Source: Mucor racemosus (lineage: Eukaryota; Mucoromycota; Mucoromycetes; Mucorales; Mucoraceae). Taken from it: a stretch of DNA of 64,000 nucleotides. Made by a program: the position numbers and the translations under genes. Location of the stretch: positions 3,472,001 to 3,536,000 of the forward strand of contig JAPEHQ010000003.1 in NCBI GenBank assembly GCA_027405735.1, given 5' to 3'. The first letter of the stretch is position 1. Each line of letters opens with the position of its first letter. Shown piece by piece: positions 1 to 10,931 of the stretch. Below the pieces are notes generated by a model. The model saw only the letters and a program-made list of their open reading frames with translations. It did no database searches and was not told the origin of the DNA.

Positions 1-229
1 GCCATCCCAAGTTTACGAGCTTTGGCTGCCTTCTTCTTTTGTTTGGCAGTTAATTTGAGCTCATCATCATCGATCCTTGGCTTTTTGGCGTCTACTACTA
101 ATATAATCAGTTTATGATTTTCTTTTCTCTTTTTTTAAACATTAATTTACTTTCTTCACTCATATTTGGGACTAATGGTCGTTTAGATATGGTTGTACTA
201 GTAGTTTCTGCAACGCTACTAGAGCTCAT
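1..229 (-). CDS. 5' end of an unrecognised lysine-rich protein (partial)
   Basis: The first two exons of a minus-strand gene that continues beyond the left edge. The start ATG is at 229. Exon 1 runs 229-151 and ends at a GTAAAT donor; exon 2 starts near 97 and is still open at position 1. The N-terminus is rich in Ser/Thr, then comes a lysine-rich part (KKPRIDDDELKLTAKQKKKA) that would suit a nuclear or RNA-binding protein. The acceptor is a run of three TAG triplets, so the first residue or two after the splice could vary without changing frame. No domain can be named from the ~58 residues visible. The exon structure is inference from splice consensus and lysine-rich coding character. Confidence 0.5.
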
Positions 230-770
230 AAGTCGACAAAATATAGAAAGAGAGAGACTGAGAGAAAGAGAGAGGAATGAGTGAAGAATTTTTTAAGCCA
301 ATCAAACTCACGTGGATGGACTTCATGCGAATGCGGTTAGCCAAATCAAAGCTTTTGCAATATCGAATGAGCTTGTTTATACTGATAAACAGCAGAAATA
401 AAGGGCAATACACACATATTTGAGTACTTTTATATACTTTTCCAAGTGTTCAATAGCCTTGTTGAAATTTAAGGGTTGTTCCAAATCACAAAAGTTTTTG
501 CATTGTTAGTAGAGGCTTGGCAACGGTTATTCAAATTATTTTGATTTATATCTGACATTTGCAAACAATTTAATGTGAAGTCAGATGTTTTCAGGTGTTT
601 TTTGAATTTTCAAGTGGATTTTTGTCAAATTTTAAGAAACATACCCCTTCTATCTATAGGACATTGATATTCCTGATAAAATAAAAAGGTTAATGAAAGA
701 ATACAAGTGCATCATCTTAACATTGACCAAAAATCGACCTAAAAATGGATTGTAAAAATTAAGCACCAAA
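230..770. other. AT-rich intergenic stretch
   Basis: No convincing gene. A 64-codon open frame on the minus strand (219-413) overlaps the start of the edge gene and a GA-rich tract near 240-275, and has no recognisable motif. The stretch probably holds the promoter and 5' leader of the edge gene. Confidence 0.5.
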
Positions 771-774
771 AATG

Positions 775-1860
775 AAATCTTAATTTTTTGTATCTAAAAG
801 ATAGACCCGGATAAAAGCTACGTTATATTATTTGTTTCAGCAAAAAATACTGATTTTTCGTCGAGATAACTAATATAAGAGTTCATATTACAACTTAAAA
901 TCTAGGATAACTGAGTTCCAAAATCGATATGTTGTCAAATCGACCGAAAAATGATCAAAAAAACAAATTCATTTATTAATCCATGAACTGAAAATTAAGT
1001 TGACCTAGCGTACTAAATGGTTTTTGTGCAGTTTTGGATTCTGCATCCATCTAAATAAAATTTACAATTGTTTCACGTTAAAATTTTGCGTAAAATGTGA
1101 TTGAAATTTTGGAGGTTTTTTAAAGACTCACATCTCTTTTTATAACTATGTTTCAAATTTAAGTAATTGAGATAATGAACAGCTAAATTAGCTATCAATT
1201 GAGCCATTGATGAACCTTCTAGCTACATTTTATATGGAGAAAACTAGATTTTTGTTAATTTTTTTTTCAAATTCAGAATTTGGGATGAGGGTATACAAGG
1301 GGAAAATGGAAGCTAGAAATGGAGGTACCTTTTTATACACATTTTTGAGGATATCTCCACGAAAAATCAATATTTTGCAAAAAGCTAAATTGAGACCAAG
1401 AGAGCTCAACGAGCTCTATAATATGAATGTAAAAAAATTACTGCTCAATTTAACGAATATTTTGAAATCTACTACAAAAAGGTAAAAAAAAAAGAAAAAA
1501 AATAAAGTGCTCAGAATTCTTTTATACTTAAATATGTTATAAAGCGCTTCAAAACAAGTAAGTTTTATTATAAAGAAGTGTTAGTATAACTTAATTTCTC
1601 GTAGAGATATGAAGGCTTAAAGTTTTTCCTTTTTGGCAGTAGATTGGTAATAAAAATCTGAAACGTTAGTATTAAAAGTTATATCAACAACTGCTAGAGA
1701 TAGGATATTTCCGGATACTCAATGTCGGATTAAAGTTGAACATCTCAGGTACATTGGCATATAATTTTTTCTGGTGTTGTTTAGTGAAAAAAAGTTAAGG
1801 AGGGAAGAAAAGTAAGGTTAGTTTTTAAAGAAAAAGCAGTAATTTTTACATGTTTTGTGT
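775..1860 (+). repeat. Dispersed repeat family A, copy 1
   Basis: About 1.1 kb that recurs nearly unchanged at 8745-9815, and inverted at 21545-22625 and 56065-57345, with diverged pieces at 40685-42500 and 61095-61220. It contains a 92-codon open frame (1207-1485) that is also open in copy 2. Short GATTTTTCGTCGAGATA-like motifs occur in both orientations inside it. There are no transposase or reverse transcriptase motifs, so it is probably non-autonomous. Boundaries are estimated from where similarity between copies fades. Confidence 0.75.
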
Positions 1861-1867
1861 CTTTCTT

Positions 1868-2065
1868 CTATTGCATCCACATCTCTGTGTACACTTCTTG
1901 GCTTTAGAAGGCCATGACACAGTTGATAGTTGATATGATAAGCTCTACATTACTATATTGTTGTGTATCACCTAGATTTGATTGGATATATATAAACTCA
2001 TTTTAGAGCAATTAATAAGTTTGGATATAAAAGATGATGTTTATTTCCATCTTATAATAAATGTT
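1868..2065 (+). repeat. LTR-like fragment D, copy 1
   Basis: Starts at the TTGCATCCACA motif and matches the segment at 22637-22910, sharing GATTGGATATATATAAA-type TATA sequence and the CTTATAATAAA poly(A)-like signal. Similarity stops just after that signal, so this copy is truncated. It directly follows repeat A copy 1, as its sister follows repeat A copy 3. Confidence 0.5.
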
Positions 2066-2619
2066 ATGTCAATAATTATCATAGGTCTCACATCCAAGGT
2101 CTCAGTCTCTAATCGGTGTTATAGTAAATTAAATGCAGATCATTGATTTACATTATATTATTAGATAGTAAAAACCTATTAGTAGTAAATAATATGACAC
2201 TACTACTTTAGATAATTGTCAATTGACACTCATAAGTCTGCTTTACTTTAGATATTTTTTGTCACTTGTAGGGTAAAATAAAACTCGCATTGAGATGATG
2301 AGTTTTAGTCGCTGCATAAAAAAGCTCTTGTGAGGTGAACGAGACCTATTCACGCGCAGGAAAAAGCTCGGCTGTATAAAAAAAGCTCGGCTCGTTTTAA
2401 GTAATTAAATGCGTGTAGATAGTAGAAGGCGGTAATTATATCATAGTTTTATTATAAGCTTATGGAGAGAGTTTATATACTAGTTGAATAAATGTATTAA
2501 ATGTGAATGATAACATAAATAAAATGGACATATGGATATTATGTGGATATACTGGAATTATGCTTCTATGATTCAGTTAGTAGCATGATGATAGGAGATA
2601 GGAGTATGGAATGTAACCT

Positions 2620-2815
2620 TGCACTACGGCCAAACTATGCTTCCCATGGACATAATAATCTGCACAGATGGGCAGAATAAAACATTTTGTGCAGATCAGG
2701 CAGTCCAGATGAGCAGAGCAATGAGATCAAAGTATATCAATTGTAATAATATAATTAATAACGAAGATAATTTGAATGGTTTAAAACAGATGTGAGTTAC
2801 TCTGATTTAACAGAA
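2620..2815 (+). repeat. Dispersed repeat F, copy 1
   Basis: About 190 bp that recurs at 23452-23675 with small indels (shared CCAAACTATGCTTCCCATG, GCAGATCAGGCAGTCCAGATG and TTAATAACGAAGATAATTTG). Its left half has alternating GGCATAAT / CTGCACAG words like those in the degenerate repeat block at 7040-7325. In both places repeat F lies upstream of a dynein-fragment element. Confidence 0.65.
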
Positions 2816-3504
2816 TTTTCTTATTGACGAGATATATCAATTTGAAATTTGAGGTTTGAAAGGGTTCTGCCCATGTTCTTTGGAGGACCAAATGGGAACA
2901 ACGACAACAACCTGTTTGGTAACACCTGAAAGTATTTAAGCCTTTGTAAATTCCTGTTTTTAACACACGAAATCTTTTTTCTTCCCTACTCTTTCCTCAG
3001 CTCCTTTATTTACGTTTAAAACTACAACAAAAAGACTAATATTTTTTTATAAACTGAAATCGAGTAGCAGGTACAAGTACATGTTTTTCCTATTGTTTAT
3101 TTGGAAATAAATTATTAACTGTTAACGCTAGGGCACGTTATAATATTATTTCTCGAACAAAAAAAAAGCATCCAAGGCTTAGTCATTCTGTTCCATCATC
3201 TACGCTATAATCAATGCTTTTTTGGTCTAAAGTCGATATCTACCTGCAGAAAAATTGCTGATTATAAAAGTATGTATGGTATTGACTTGATTTAAATGAA
3301 TGAATAAACTCTTGTTAACCTATCTAGTTTCTTAAAAGCACTTATTACTATTTAGTAGCCAACAGCTAAGAAGAGGAAACAAAGAAGATGTTATTTTATA
3401 TATCACTACCAACTATCAAAGGTACACCATAATTATTACTTATTAGCTTGTTATTAATAATTGATTTTACTAATAAATCAGTTTTCATAGATCAAAAGTA
3501 AGTT

Positions 3505-3612
3505 TGTTCTGGTAAAGCATTGAATAAATTGGCTTGGGATAAAGAGAGTAAAAAGGCGGCAATAGGTTCCAGTGATGGCCGTGTTTATGTTTATGATGTT
3601 GGAGAGGTAAGA
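3505..3612 (+). pseudogene. Dynein intermediate chain C-terminal fragment (captured exon)
   Basis: Reading + strand gives GKALNKLAWDKESKKAAIG followed by SSDGRVYVYDVGE, ending at a GTAAG donor-like sequence. This matches the C-terminal part of cytoplasmic dynein intermediate chain, where the last WD-repeat strand has the form GKALNK.W...G....VG.SDG.VYVYD. Only this exon-sized piece is present and no open gene surrounds it. It is repeated inverted at 6186-6420 and directly at 24486-24715. Assignment rests on remembered family consensus; that it was captured by a mobile element is inference from copies in three places. Confidence 0.65.
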
Positions 3613-4582
3613 AGAGTAAAAAAACTTAATGTAGATCACCTCTAGCGCATTAATTATTAAATAAGACTATATTATCATCAGATAAACTACCACACAATAT
3701 TAACATGTATAAACATCTACAGTAATAAGCTTGAATTAAGTGGATACAGCATCATAAATCCTTGAAAAAATTCTCCAGTACTATAAAATCTCTTATTTTT
3801 AAGACTAACAAGGCTTATAAGCGGAATATTAATTTGGAAAATTATTTCTGTCCAGATCATCAATTTTGACATTTTTTAATTTTTTTTTTCTGATTTTGCA
3901 AATCTAGAGTTAATTATACTACCAATTATAAAAACAAAAAATATGCACATATGCAGAATTTAGCGCTCTATTTGCTCAATAAAAAATAATAAACATTTTT
4001 ATTGCAAAATATTACATGAAAATCCTTTAACCAAAAATCCGTTTTTGAGGCAAAAGTACAGATTTTTATTACTTAACATTTAATATTAAGCTTTTATAAG
4101 ATGTATATTATCCATGGCTACAATTTTCTCTCACAATGTAGTATATTTAAACGTTGATTTTGGTATCAAAATTTGATTTTTCTATTTTTTGATGAAAATC
4201 ATGAGTGTTGGTAAGGATAGAATGATCCCCGAAAATGTCCGCTACAAAAACTGAATTTTCAGATTGTACGTGGTTAAATATAAGAAAAGTTGAGAAAAGT
4301 TGAGAAAAGAAACACTTTTTTATCTAAAACTTAGATATACACGATAGTACAAGAGACTTAGCCATTCAATCTTGCTATGCTCAATTACGGCGTTGGTTTA
4401 CGAGCTCGCTTTTGCAATTTTTTAATGAATCTATGATATGACAGCCGGTTTTTCTAGTAGACAATTATATGTTTCTATCAGAGTAACAGATATTGCCTAT
4501 TTTGCTTAGTTTATAGTTCAGGCGCTGTAATGCTGCTTTTACATTGACTGCAATGTGCAATTTAGCAGGGTTTTAATTGCAC
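3505..4582 (+). repeat. Left arm of a long inverted repeat (element P)
   Basis: This ~1.08 kb arm reads as the reverse complement of 5226-6300. Long stretches, such as that around 4190-4580 against its mirror near 5226-5620, look essentially identical by eye. The outer end carries a dynein intermediate-chain fragment; the inner end stops at AATTGCACT. A third, direct relative is at 23868-25711. The arms face each other over a spacer of about 640 bp, so a transcript through the region could fold into a long hairpin. Confidence 0.85.
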
Positions 4583-5225
4583 TTGCTACAAAAAATAGCA
4601 ACTTAACAAAAAAAGCGTTGCGAATACAATTATAACTCTTCTATATTTATTAAAATATAAAGTAAAACAACAAAGGTTTCTGGATTACCAATGCCTTTGT
4701 GATATACTGCATATTATTATACTATTTTTTAATGCTGTTTACGATCTTCAGCTGTAAAAATATTTGTTTTTAAGTATACAGTAGCTACTATCAAAACTAT
4801 TATGGTTATTAGACAAAACATTAGTTTTTTTTTTGTTTCTATATCATTTAATATTTTATCACTTTTCTGGAACGTTTCGTGAGTTTGTAGCCAGCTCTAG
4901 CTTTTCATTGAGTAGATATAAATATCGTTGCCTTCGATTTCATCTGGTAATCAAGAAATACGTCCAACCATATAGTAGTGAATAATAATATTTGATCCTA
5001 AAATGCGGTTAAATAAAAATATCAGTCTCTAATATAACGACTGCTACCTATATTAAAAACATTAGTCTCTTATGTTAGAATGCGCATTCAGATACAAGAA
5101 AAGAATACCAGCTTGATAGTCTGATATGTCTTATCAAACGGTGAATATATCCTTGTTGAAATATGAAAACAAAAAGAGAGAAACAGCACATGTAGAAAGA
5201 ATTTTCAAGGCTTTACATTATTTAG
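4583..5225. other. Spacer of the long inverted repeat
   Basis: 643 bp of unique AT-rich DNA between the two arms. No open frame of note, no RNA gene and no transposase motif is visible. Confidence 0.6.
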
Positions 5226-6300
5226 TGCAATTAAAACCCTGCTAAATTGCACATTGCAGTCAATGTAAAAGCAGCATTACAGCGCCTGAACTATAAACTA
5301 AGCAAAATAGGCAATATCTGTTACTCTGATAGAAACATATAATTGTCTACTAGAAAAACCGGCTGTCATATCATAGATTCATTAAAAAATTGCAAAAGCG
5401 AGCTCGTAAACCAACGCCGTAATTGAGCATAGCAAGATTGAATGGCTAAGTCTCTTGTACTATCGTGTATATCTAAGTTTTAGATAAAAAAGTGTTTCTT
5501 TTCTCAACTTTTCTCAACTTTTCTTATATTTAACCACGTACAATCTGAAAATTCAGTTTTTGTAGCGGACATTTTCGGGGATCATTCTATCCTTACCAAC
5601 ACTCATGATTTTCATCAAAAAATAGAAAAATCAAACTTTGATACCAAAATCAACGTTTAAATATACTACATTGTGAGAGAAAATTGTAGCCATGGATAAT
5701 ATACATCTTATAAAAGCTTAATATTAAATGTTAAGTAATAAAAATCTGTATTTTTGGCCCAAAAACGGATTTTTGGTTAAAGGATTTTCATGTAATATTT
5801 TGCAATAAAAATGTTTATTATTTTTTATTGAGCAAATAGAGCGCTAAATTCTGCATATGTGTATATTTTTTGTTTTTATTATTGGTAGTATAATTAACTC
5901 TAGATTTGCAAAATCAGAAAAAAAAAATTAAAAAATGTCAAAATTGATGATCTGGACAGAAATAATTTTCCAAATTAATATTCCGCTTATAAGCCTTGTT
6001 AGTCTTAAAAATAAGAGATTTTATAGTACTGGAGAACTTTTTCAAGGATTTACGATGCTGTATCCACTTAATTCAAGCTTATTACTGTAGATGTTTATAC
6101 ATGGTAATATTGTGTAGTAGTTTATTTGATGATAATATAGTCTTGCTTTATAATTATTGCGCTAGAAGTGATTTACATTAAGTTTTACTCTTACCCCTCC
6201 AACATCATAAACATAAACATAGCCATCACTAGAACCTATTGCCACCTTTTTACCCTCTTTGTCCCAAGCCAATTTATTCAATGCTTTACCAGCAGAACCA
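5226..6300 (-). repeat. Right arm of the long inverted repeat (element P)
   Basis: Reverse complement of 3505-4582. Similarity to the third relative (23868-25711, opposite orientation) continues outward past this arm to about 6865, so the right side preserves more of the ancestral element than the left. Confidence 0.85.
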
Positions 6301-6420
6301 ACTCAAGTACTACTTACAAATAGTTCCTCGGTATTTGCATTCAAATCAGATAAATCAAATTAACTAGTTCCATCTACAGTAGCACCAAACGTATCATCAT
6401 CAACCCACCTTATGATAATG
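6186..6420 (-). pseudogene. Dynein intermediate chain fragment, inverted copy
   Basis: On the minus strand, fragments corresponding to FDLSDLN, then VSST, a stop, VGSAGKALNKLAWDKEGKK and VAIGSSDGYVYVYDVGG can be read. This covers slightly more of the dynein intermediate-chain C-terminus than the left-arm copy. In-frame stops (after the GTS and VSST stretches) show it does not encode protein. Confidence 0.65.
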
Positions 6421-7039
6421 ACAATCTAAAATTAGAAACACCCCATTGTCATTGTTATACAGTAAGCTATGAAAAGCTTCTTGATTTTTAATAATACAGC
6501 AATTAAATGAAAAACAAGATGATACTGATAGCATATAATGAATATTTAACTTCTAAGTAAGTTTGATGAAATATGCTTTTAAACCATTTCAAAAATCCTG
6601 AGGCAGACACAGCGTCTTGGTCCTGTAATTTCTATCCATCAAAATGTTGCGATTTCCACCACTACACAATGAATGCACTTTTTATCTATCTTGACCTCGA
6701 TGTACATTGTTGGGTATCAGTTTTTTACCAGTTGTACAGTATGTTCTCTAATTTATTAATATATATTCAGTCATATTGAACGATGATTTGTAGCATTGTC
6801 AAAAAAAAAAGAATAAATGCTTTAAGAGCTTTCTGCGAATCAAATTATACGATTTAGTAGCAGTTGATTCATCAGAATATGTTTATGTTAAATAAAAATG
6901 CAAATTTAATCAAGTAAAAAGATCTCGTTTATTTGAATGAAATTAATAGGGTTTATATACTATTTGATTTGGGAAATTAATGATGTGATAAGGCAGCAGT
7001 TTAGGCGTTATTTAATAGTAATGTCACTACCGCCGACCT

Positions 7040-7325
7040 GTGCTGCACAAGATAATTTTGTTGTGCCCAGGTGGGCTGCACACTATAGTCTGAGCTGTTG
7101 TGCTCACTGAATATGGTTAAAAAGATGACAAGGTGCACATGGGCACAACAAAAAAACCTACACACGAGCACAACGCTAACACTGTATGTGCAGAATTATA
7201 TTTTCTCTCCGTGCGCATAACATTAATTCCATGTGTGCATAATAATGAAATCTGACCATGAGCATAATGAGCTGATCGTATGGGCACAAATTGGTTTGTG
7301 CATGAGCATCGTGTCGTTCTCAAAA
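7040..7325. repeat. Degenerate short tandem repeat block
   Basis: A GC-richer patch in AT-rich DNA made of words such as GGGCACAA, GAGCACAAC, GTGCGCATAAC, GTGTGCATAATA, GAGCATAATGA and GGGCACAAATT. They are spaced roughly 22-28 bp apart and often end in CAT. The unit resembles the GGCATAAT...CTGCACAG words of repeat F. A 68-codon minus-strand open frame here is probably a by-product of the repeat. Confidence 0.55.
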
Positions 7326-7415
7326 TTCCATTGCATTTTTTTACTAGAATGGGTTTTTAAATTACATTTGTTTTTATTAATATAAATTATAGACAATACA
7401 ATTCAATATGTGTGT

Positions 7416-7926
7416 TGTATTTCACCTACTAGTATCATACGTTATCACCTTCTACAGTATCAATACATCTTATAATCTATTGACTTCGACATATATTGAA
7501 GTGCAAGTCTTGATATCGGATATTAAGAAACTCCTAGCGTACCAACAAGTTTAATCCAGTAATTACCAAGAACGCTTGGACCTCAATTAAAACACCATAC
7601 TATTTCATCCCAGCGGTTAATCAACGAAGTAGCTATCAAATCAACATCCAAGCACAATTAGCGCAGCATTAAAACAAGACAACTCACAAGCTCTGCAAGA
7701 ACGGTTAAATTATGATTGATCCATTTCAATCCATAGATTACTATCAAACAGATCTAATGGTTTAATAGTGCCTTAAATTACATCTCAGGATCTCAATGTC
7801 AAATCAATATAAAAGGCCATACTTTTATATGAAAATAAACAATATCTTGTTTTTATTATACAGTTAAAGAACTGATTTATTACTCATTCTTTTTTAATTG
7901 TATCCTTTTTTAAGTATTATTTATCA
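7416..7926 (+). repeat. LTR-like repeat C, copy 1 (solo LTR candidate)
   Basis: About 511 bp starting TGTATTTCACC and ending TTTATCA (TG...CA), with a TATA-like AATATAAAAGG near the 3' end and AATAAA downstream of it, as in an LTR with U3-R-U5 order. It matches 60301-60820 closely; a short 5' fragment also sits near 23311. No coding region or clear target duplication flanks it. Confidence 0.6.
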
Positions 7927-8175
7927 ATCTTGAAAATAAACCATAACGTTGTTGATGTAGAGCAATACATGCAAGAGCCAATATGTTTCCGATTATCATC
8001 ATTTGTAAATAATTTTATAGCTATGTTTACAGCAACAATGGTTTTTGCTCGAGCATAAACTTAAATAAAACTTACTGCTTAAATTTATATGCAAGCCAAA
8101 TCTAAGATTATAGATGTTACTTTATCGCACATAAAATTTAAACAAATTAACCTTCTTTAAACTTACTATTGTAGT

Positions 8176-8408
8176 TGTTATTAAATAATACAGTAATAAG
8201 ATCTTGAAGCAAGATCTTCGTGGTTTAGTTCCTAGTTTGGAAGAAGTACCAGTGGTACAATTTGACATTTTAATGTTTTTGTGATTTCAAGTTACTAGAT
8301 CTTAGATGTTGGCTAATTAAGATCAATAATTTGATTACTAAACAAACTTGGTATATGTAGTTTACTACAACGACTACCGTAGCGCTATATCCAGATTATG
8401 ATATAACA
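8176..8408 (+). repeat. LTR-like repeat E, copy 1
   Basis: Begins TGTTATTAAATAATACAG and ends CAGATTATGATATAACA (TGTT...AACA). It matches 43160-43350; its last ~35 bp also match 24415-24446 and, inverted, 57380-57415. The size and termini suit a solo LTR. It abuts repeat B directly. Confidence 0.5.
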
Positions 8409-8409
8409 A

Positions 8410-8692
8410 GACATATCCACTTGTTGGACTTAGTTATATAAAATAAACTCAACTTAAATGTACTGCGTTACTAATGTAAATATACTGATCTGCCTGACAT
8501 GGAACGTCAGAAAGATAAAGCCGAGTCAATATTAATTTAATGAATAAATGTAACATAGAATTTGTATATAAATAGGATAGATTATTCATATTAAATAAAG
8601 ATTCTCTTCAGTTTTTGTGTGTAATTTAATTTAACAAGTTTGTTAAATTATACGTTTTTCTTGCAACAATATTTATTCTAAATCTTGTGCAT
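8410..8692 (+). repeat. LTR-like repeat B, copy 1
   Basis: Matches 59632-60300 in two blocks. The 3' part (TTTGTATATAAATAGGAT, then AAATAAAGATTCTCTTC and the TTTAACAAGTT run) has a TATA box followed by a poly(A) signal in LTR order. An inverted fragment is at 23376-23447. It probably ends around TTGTGCATT. Confidence 0.5.
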
Positions 8693-8744
8693 TTCAAAAT
8701 TGGTAATTCAGTAATTCTAATTCTGATAGATCAAAGTTATTTTA

Positions 8745-9815
8745 TATTCAAGGTAGACTGGGGTAAAAGCTACGTTATATTTTTTTTTTCAGCAAAAAAT
8801 ACTGATTTTTCGTCGAGATAACTAATATAAGAGCTCACATTACAACTTAAAATCTAGGATAGCTGAGTTCCAAAATCGATGTGTTGTCAAATCGACCGAA
8901 AAATGATCAAAAAAACAAATTCGTTTATTAATCCATGAACTGAAAAGTAAGTTGACTTAGCGTACTAAATGGTTTTTGTGCAGTTTTGGATTTTGCATCC
9001 ATCTAAATAAAATTCAAACAATTGTTTCACGTTAAAAATTTGTATAACATATGACTGAAATTTTGGAAGTTTTTTAAAGATTCACAACCCTTTTTATAAT
9101 TATGTTTCAAGTTTAAGTAATTGAAATAATGAACAGCTAAATTAGCTATCAATTGAGCCACTGATGAGTCTTCTAGCTACATTTTACTTAGAGAAAACTA
9201 GATTTTTGTTAATTTTTTTTTCAAATTCAGAATTTGGGATGAGGGTATACAAGGGAAAAATAGAAGCTGAAAGCGACAGTATTCTTTTGTACACATTTTT
9301 GAGGATATCTCCACGAAAAATCAATATTTTGAAAAAAGCTAAATTGGGTCCGAGAGAGCTCAACGAGCTCTACAATATGAATGTAAAAAAATTACTACTC
9401 AATTTAACGAATATTTTGAAATCCATTACAAAAAGGTCATAAAAAAAGAAAAAAAAAATAAAGTGCTCAGAATTCTTTTATACTTAAATATGTTATAAAG
9501 CACTTCAAAACAAGTAAGTTTTATTATAAAGAAGTGTTAGTATAACTTAATTTTTCGTAGAGATATGAAGGCTTAAAGGTTTTCCTTTTTAGCAGTAGAT
9601 TGGTGATAAAAATCTGAAACGTTAGTATTAAAAGTTATATCAACTGCTAAAGATAGGATATTTCCGGATACTCAATGTCGGATTAAAGTTGAACATCTCA
9701 GGTACATTGGCATATAATTTTTCCTGGTGTTGTTTAGTGAAAAAAAAGTTAAGGAGGGATGAAAAGTGAGACCCAGTTTTTAAGAAAGAAGCGGTAAATT
9801 TTACCTGTTTTTGAA
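8745..9815 (+). repeat. Dispersed repeat family A, copy 2
   Basis: Same orientation as copy 1 and highly similar throughout. It keeps a 92-codon open frame (9164-9442) whose product starts MSLLATFYLEKTRFLLIFFS, against MMNLLATFYMEKTRFLLIF in copy 1. Most differences are point changes plus one small block change near 9265-9285. Confidence 0.75.
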
Positions 9816-10084
9816 TTTTTCGTAACTGCCAACCTAAATGTCGAAGAATCAAGAGCCTGAATCACTCAGCATTTTCTGCCTACAGAATTTTCCATCATCT
9901 AAACCTTACAAGTCAAAAATACTCATCGCATAAGATGATAACTGATTAGGTTAAGAGTAAAATTTATTTCAGTTTGATCAGTCGATTTAGTTTTAAATAG
10001 GAGGGTTGCCGACAGTATTGGGATTGGAGATGACCTACCGCAATGCAAAAAATTAATAAATAATCAAATTATTTCCAAAACCAT

Positions 10085-10658
10085 TCATATAAAACCTACC
10101 TCAACCCAATAGTTATCAGGGTCAGCAATAAAGGCAATATTCTTCATGCTACCATCAGTCAATTTCTTGACGAATTTGACACCAAGCGACTCAAATCGCT
10201 CACAAGCCTTTTCAATGTCATCGACGAGAATAGCAGTATGACCAAAACCTCGACCAACCTCAGTGTTACCGTTGGCATAAGCAAAATCAGGTTGATCTTC
10301 AGTACCCCAATTACTAAACATATCAGTCATTAGTACGCGTGATTTTAACAATATAACAAAACTTACTGGGTTAATTCAAGAACACCGGGCATACCAAATG
10401 CCAACTTTTTCTTTTCATCCTCATTCTCGGGAATAGAGTCAACATAGGCCAAGAAATAAAGTGTAAATTTGCCTGAAGGGAAGTCTGATTTGGTTATGAG
10501 CCTTGAAAACCCGTCAGTTGAAGCGTAATTATCGTGTTTATAAATCTTAAAACTTACTTCATACCGAGGATATCGGTGTAAAAGTGAATAGAGGCCTTGG
10601 GATCCTTGACACGGATCATGGTGTGGTTGAAAACGTACTTGGAAGGATCAGTAGACAT
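10085..10658 (-). CDS. Glyoxalase I (lactoylglutathione lyase)
   Basis: 154-residue enzyme that isomerises the hemithioacetal of methylglyoxal and glutathione to S-lactoylglutathione in the cytosol, the first step of methylglyoxal detoxification. Three exons: 10658-10558, 10501-10367, 10313-10085, with 56 and 53 bp introns. The N-terminus contains NHTMIRVKDPKAS and FYTDILGMK, the usual first metal-binding region with a conserved His. The middle carries KFTLYFLAY, and the last exon GRGFGHTAILVDDIE and IADPDNYWVEV, which hold the second metal His and the C-terminal metal Glu region. This is a single-domain, monomer-length form, shorter than the fused two-domain yeast enzyme. It is transcribed in the same direction as the upstream gene, with about 270 bp between them. 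Confidence 0.92.
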
Positions 10659-10931
10659 GTTTAATTAAGCTATTTAGATAAAAATGGGTTAAATAAGAAA
10701 AAAAAAAGGAAACAAAAAAAAAACTCGGTGTATTTTACTTTTTATATAAGGGTAATTATGTAATGATTCATGGAGTTTCATTAAATTGAGCATGATGAGT
10801 AATTGCTACTTGACGCGTTTTTCAAACAAATTGCGTCAAGTTTAAATCATTGCAAAGGTAATTTTACACCTGAAAAGTTATGTACAATTTTTTATTTTTT
10901 GATAGAGAAAGCATATAATGATATGTACATT

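Noticed and set aside
2281..2405. Possible tRNA or small RNA around the AAAAAGCTCGGCT repeats
   Set aside because: Two short direct repeats only; no cloverleaf with the T-loop GGTTCGAATCC-type consensus could be folded by eye.
7117..7323. 68-codon minus-strand frame with Cys/His-rich product
   Set aside because: It coincides with the degenerate GCAC/GCAT repeat block, which explains the Cys/His/Ala pattern; no start context, splice or domain support.
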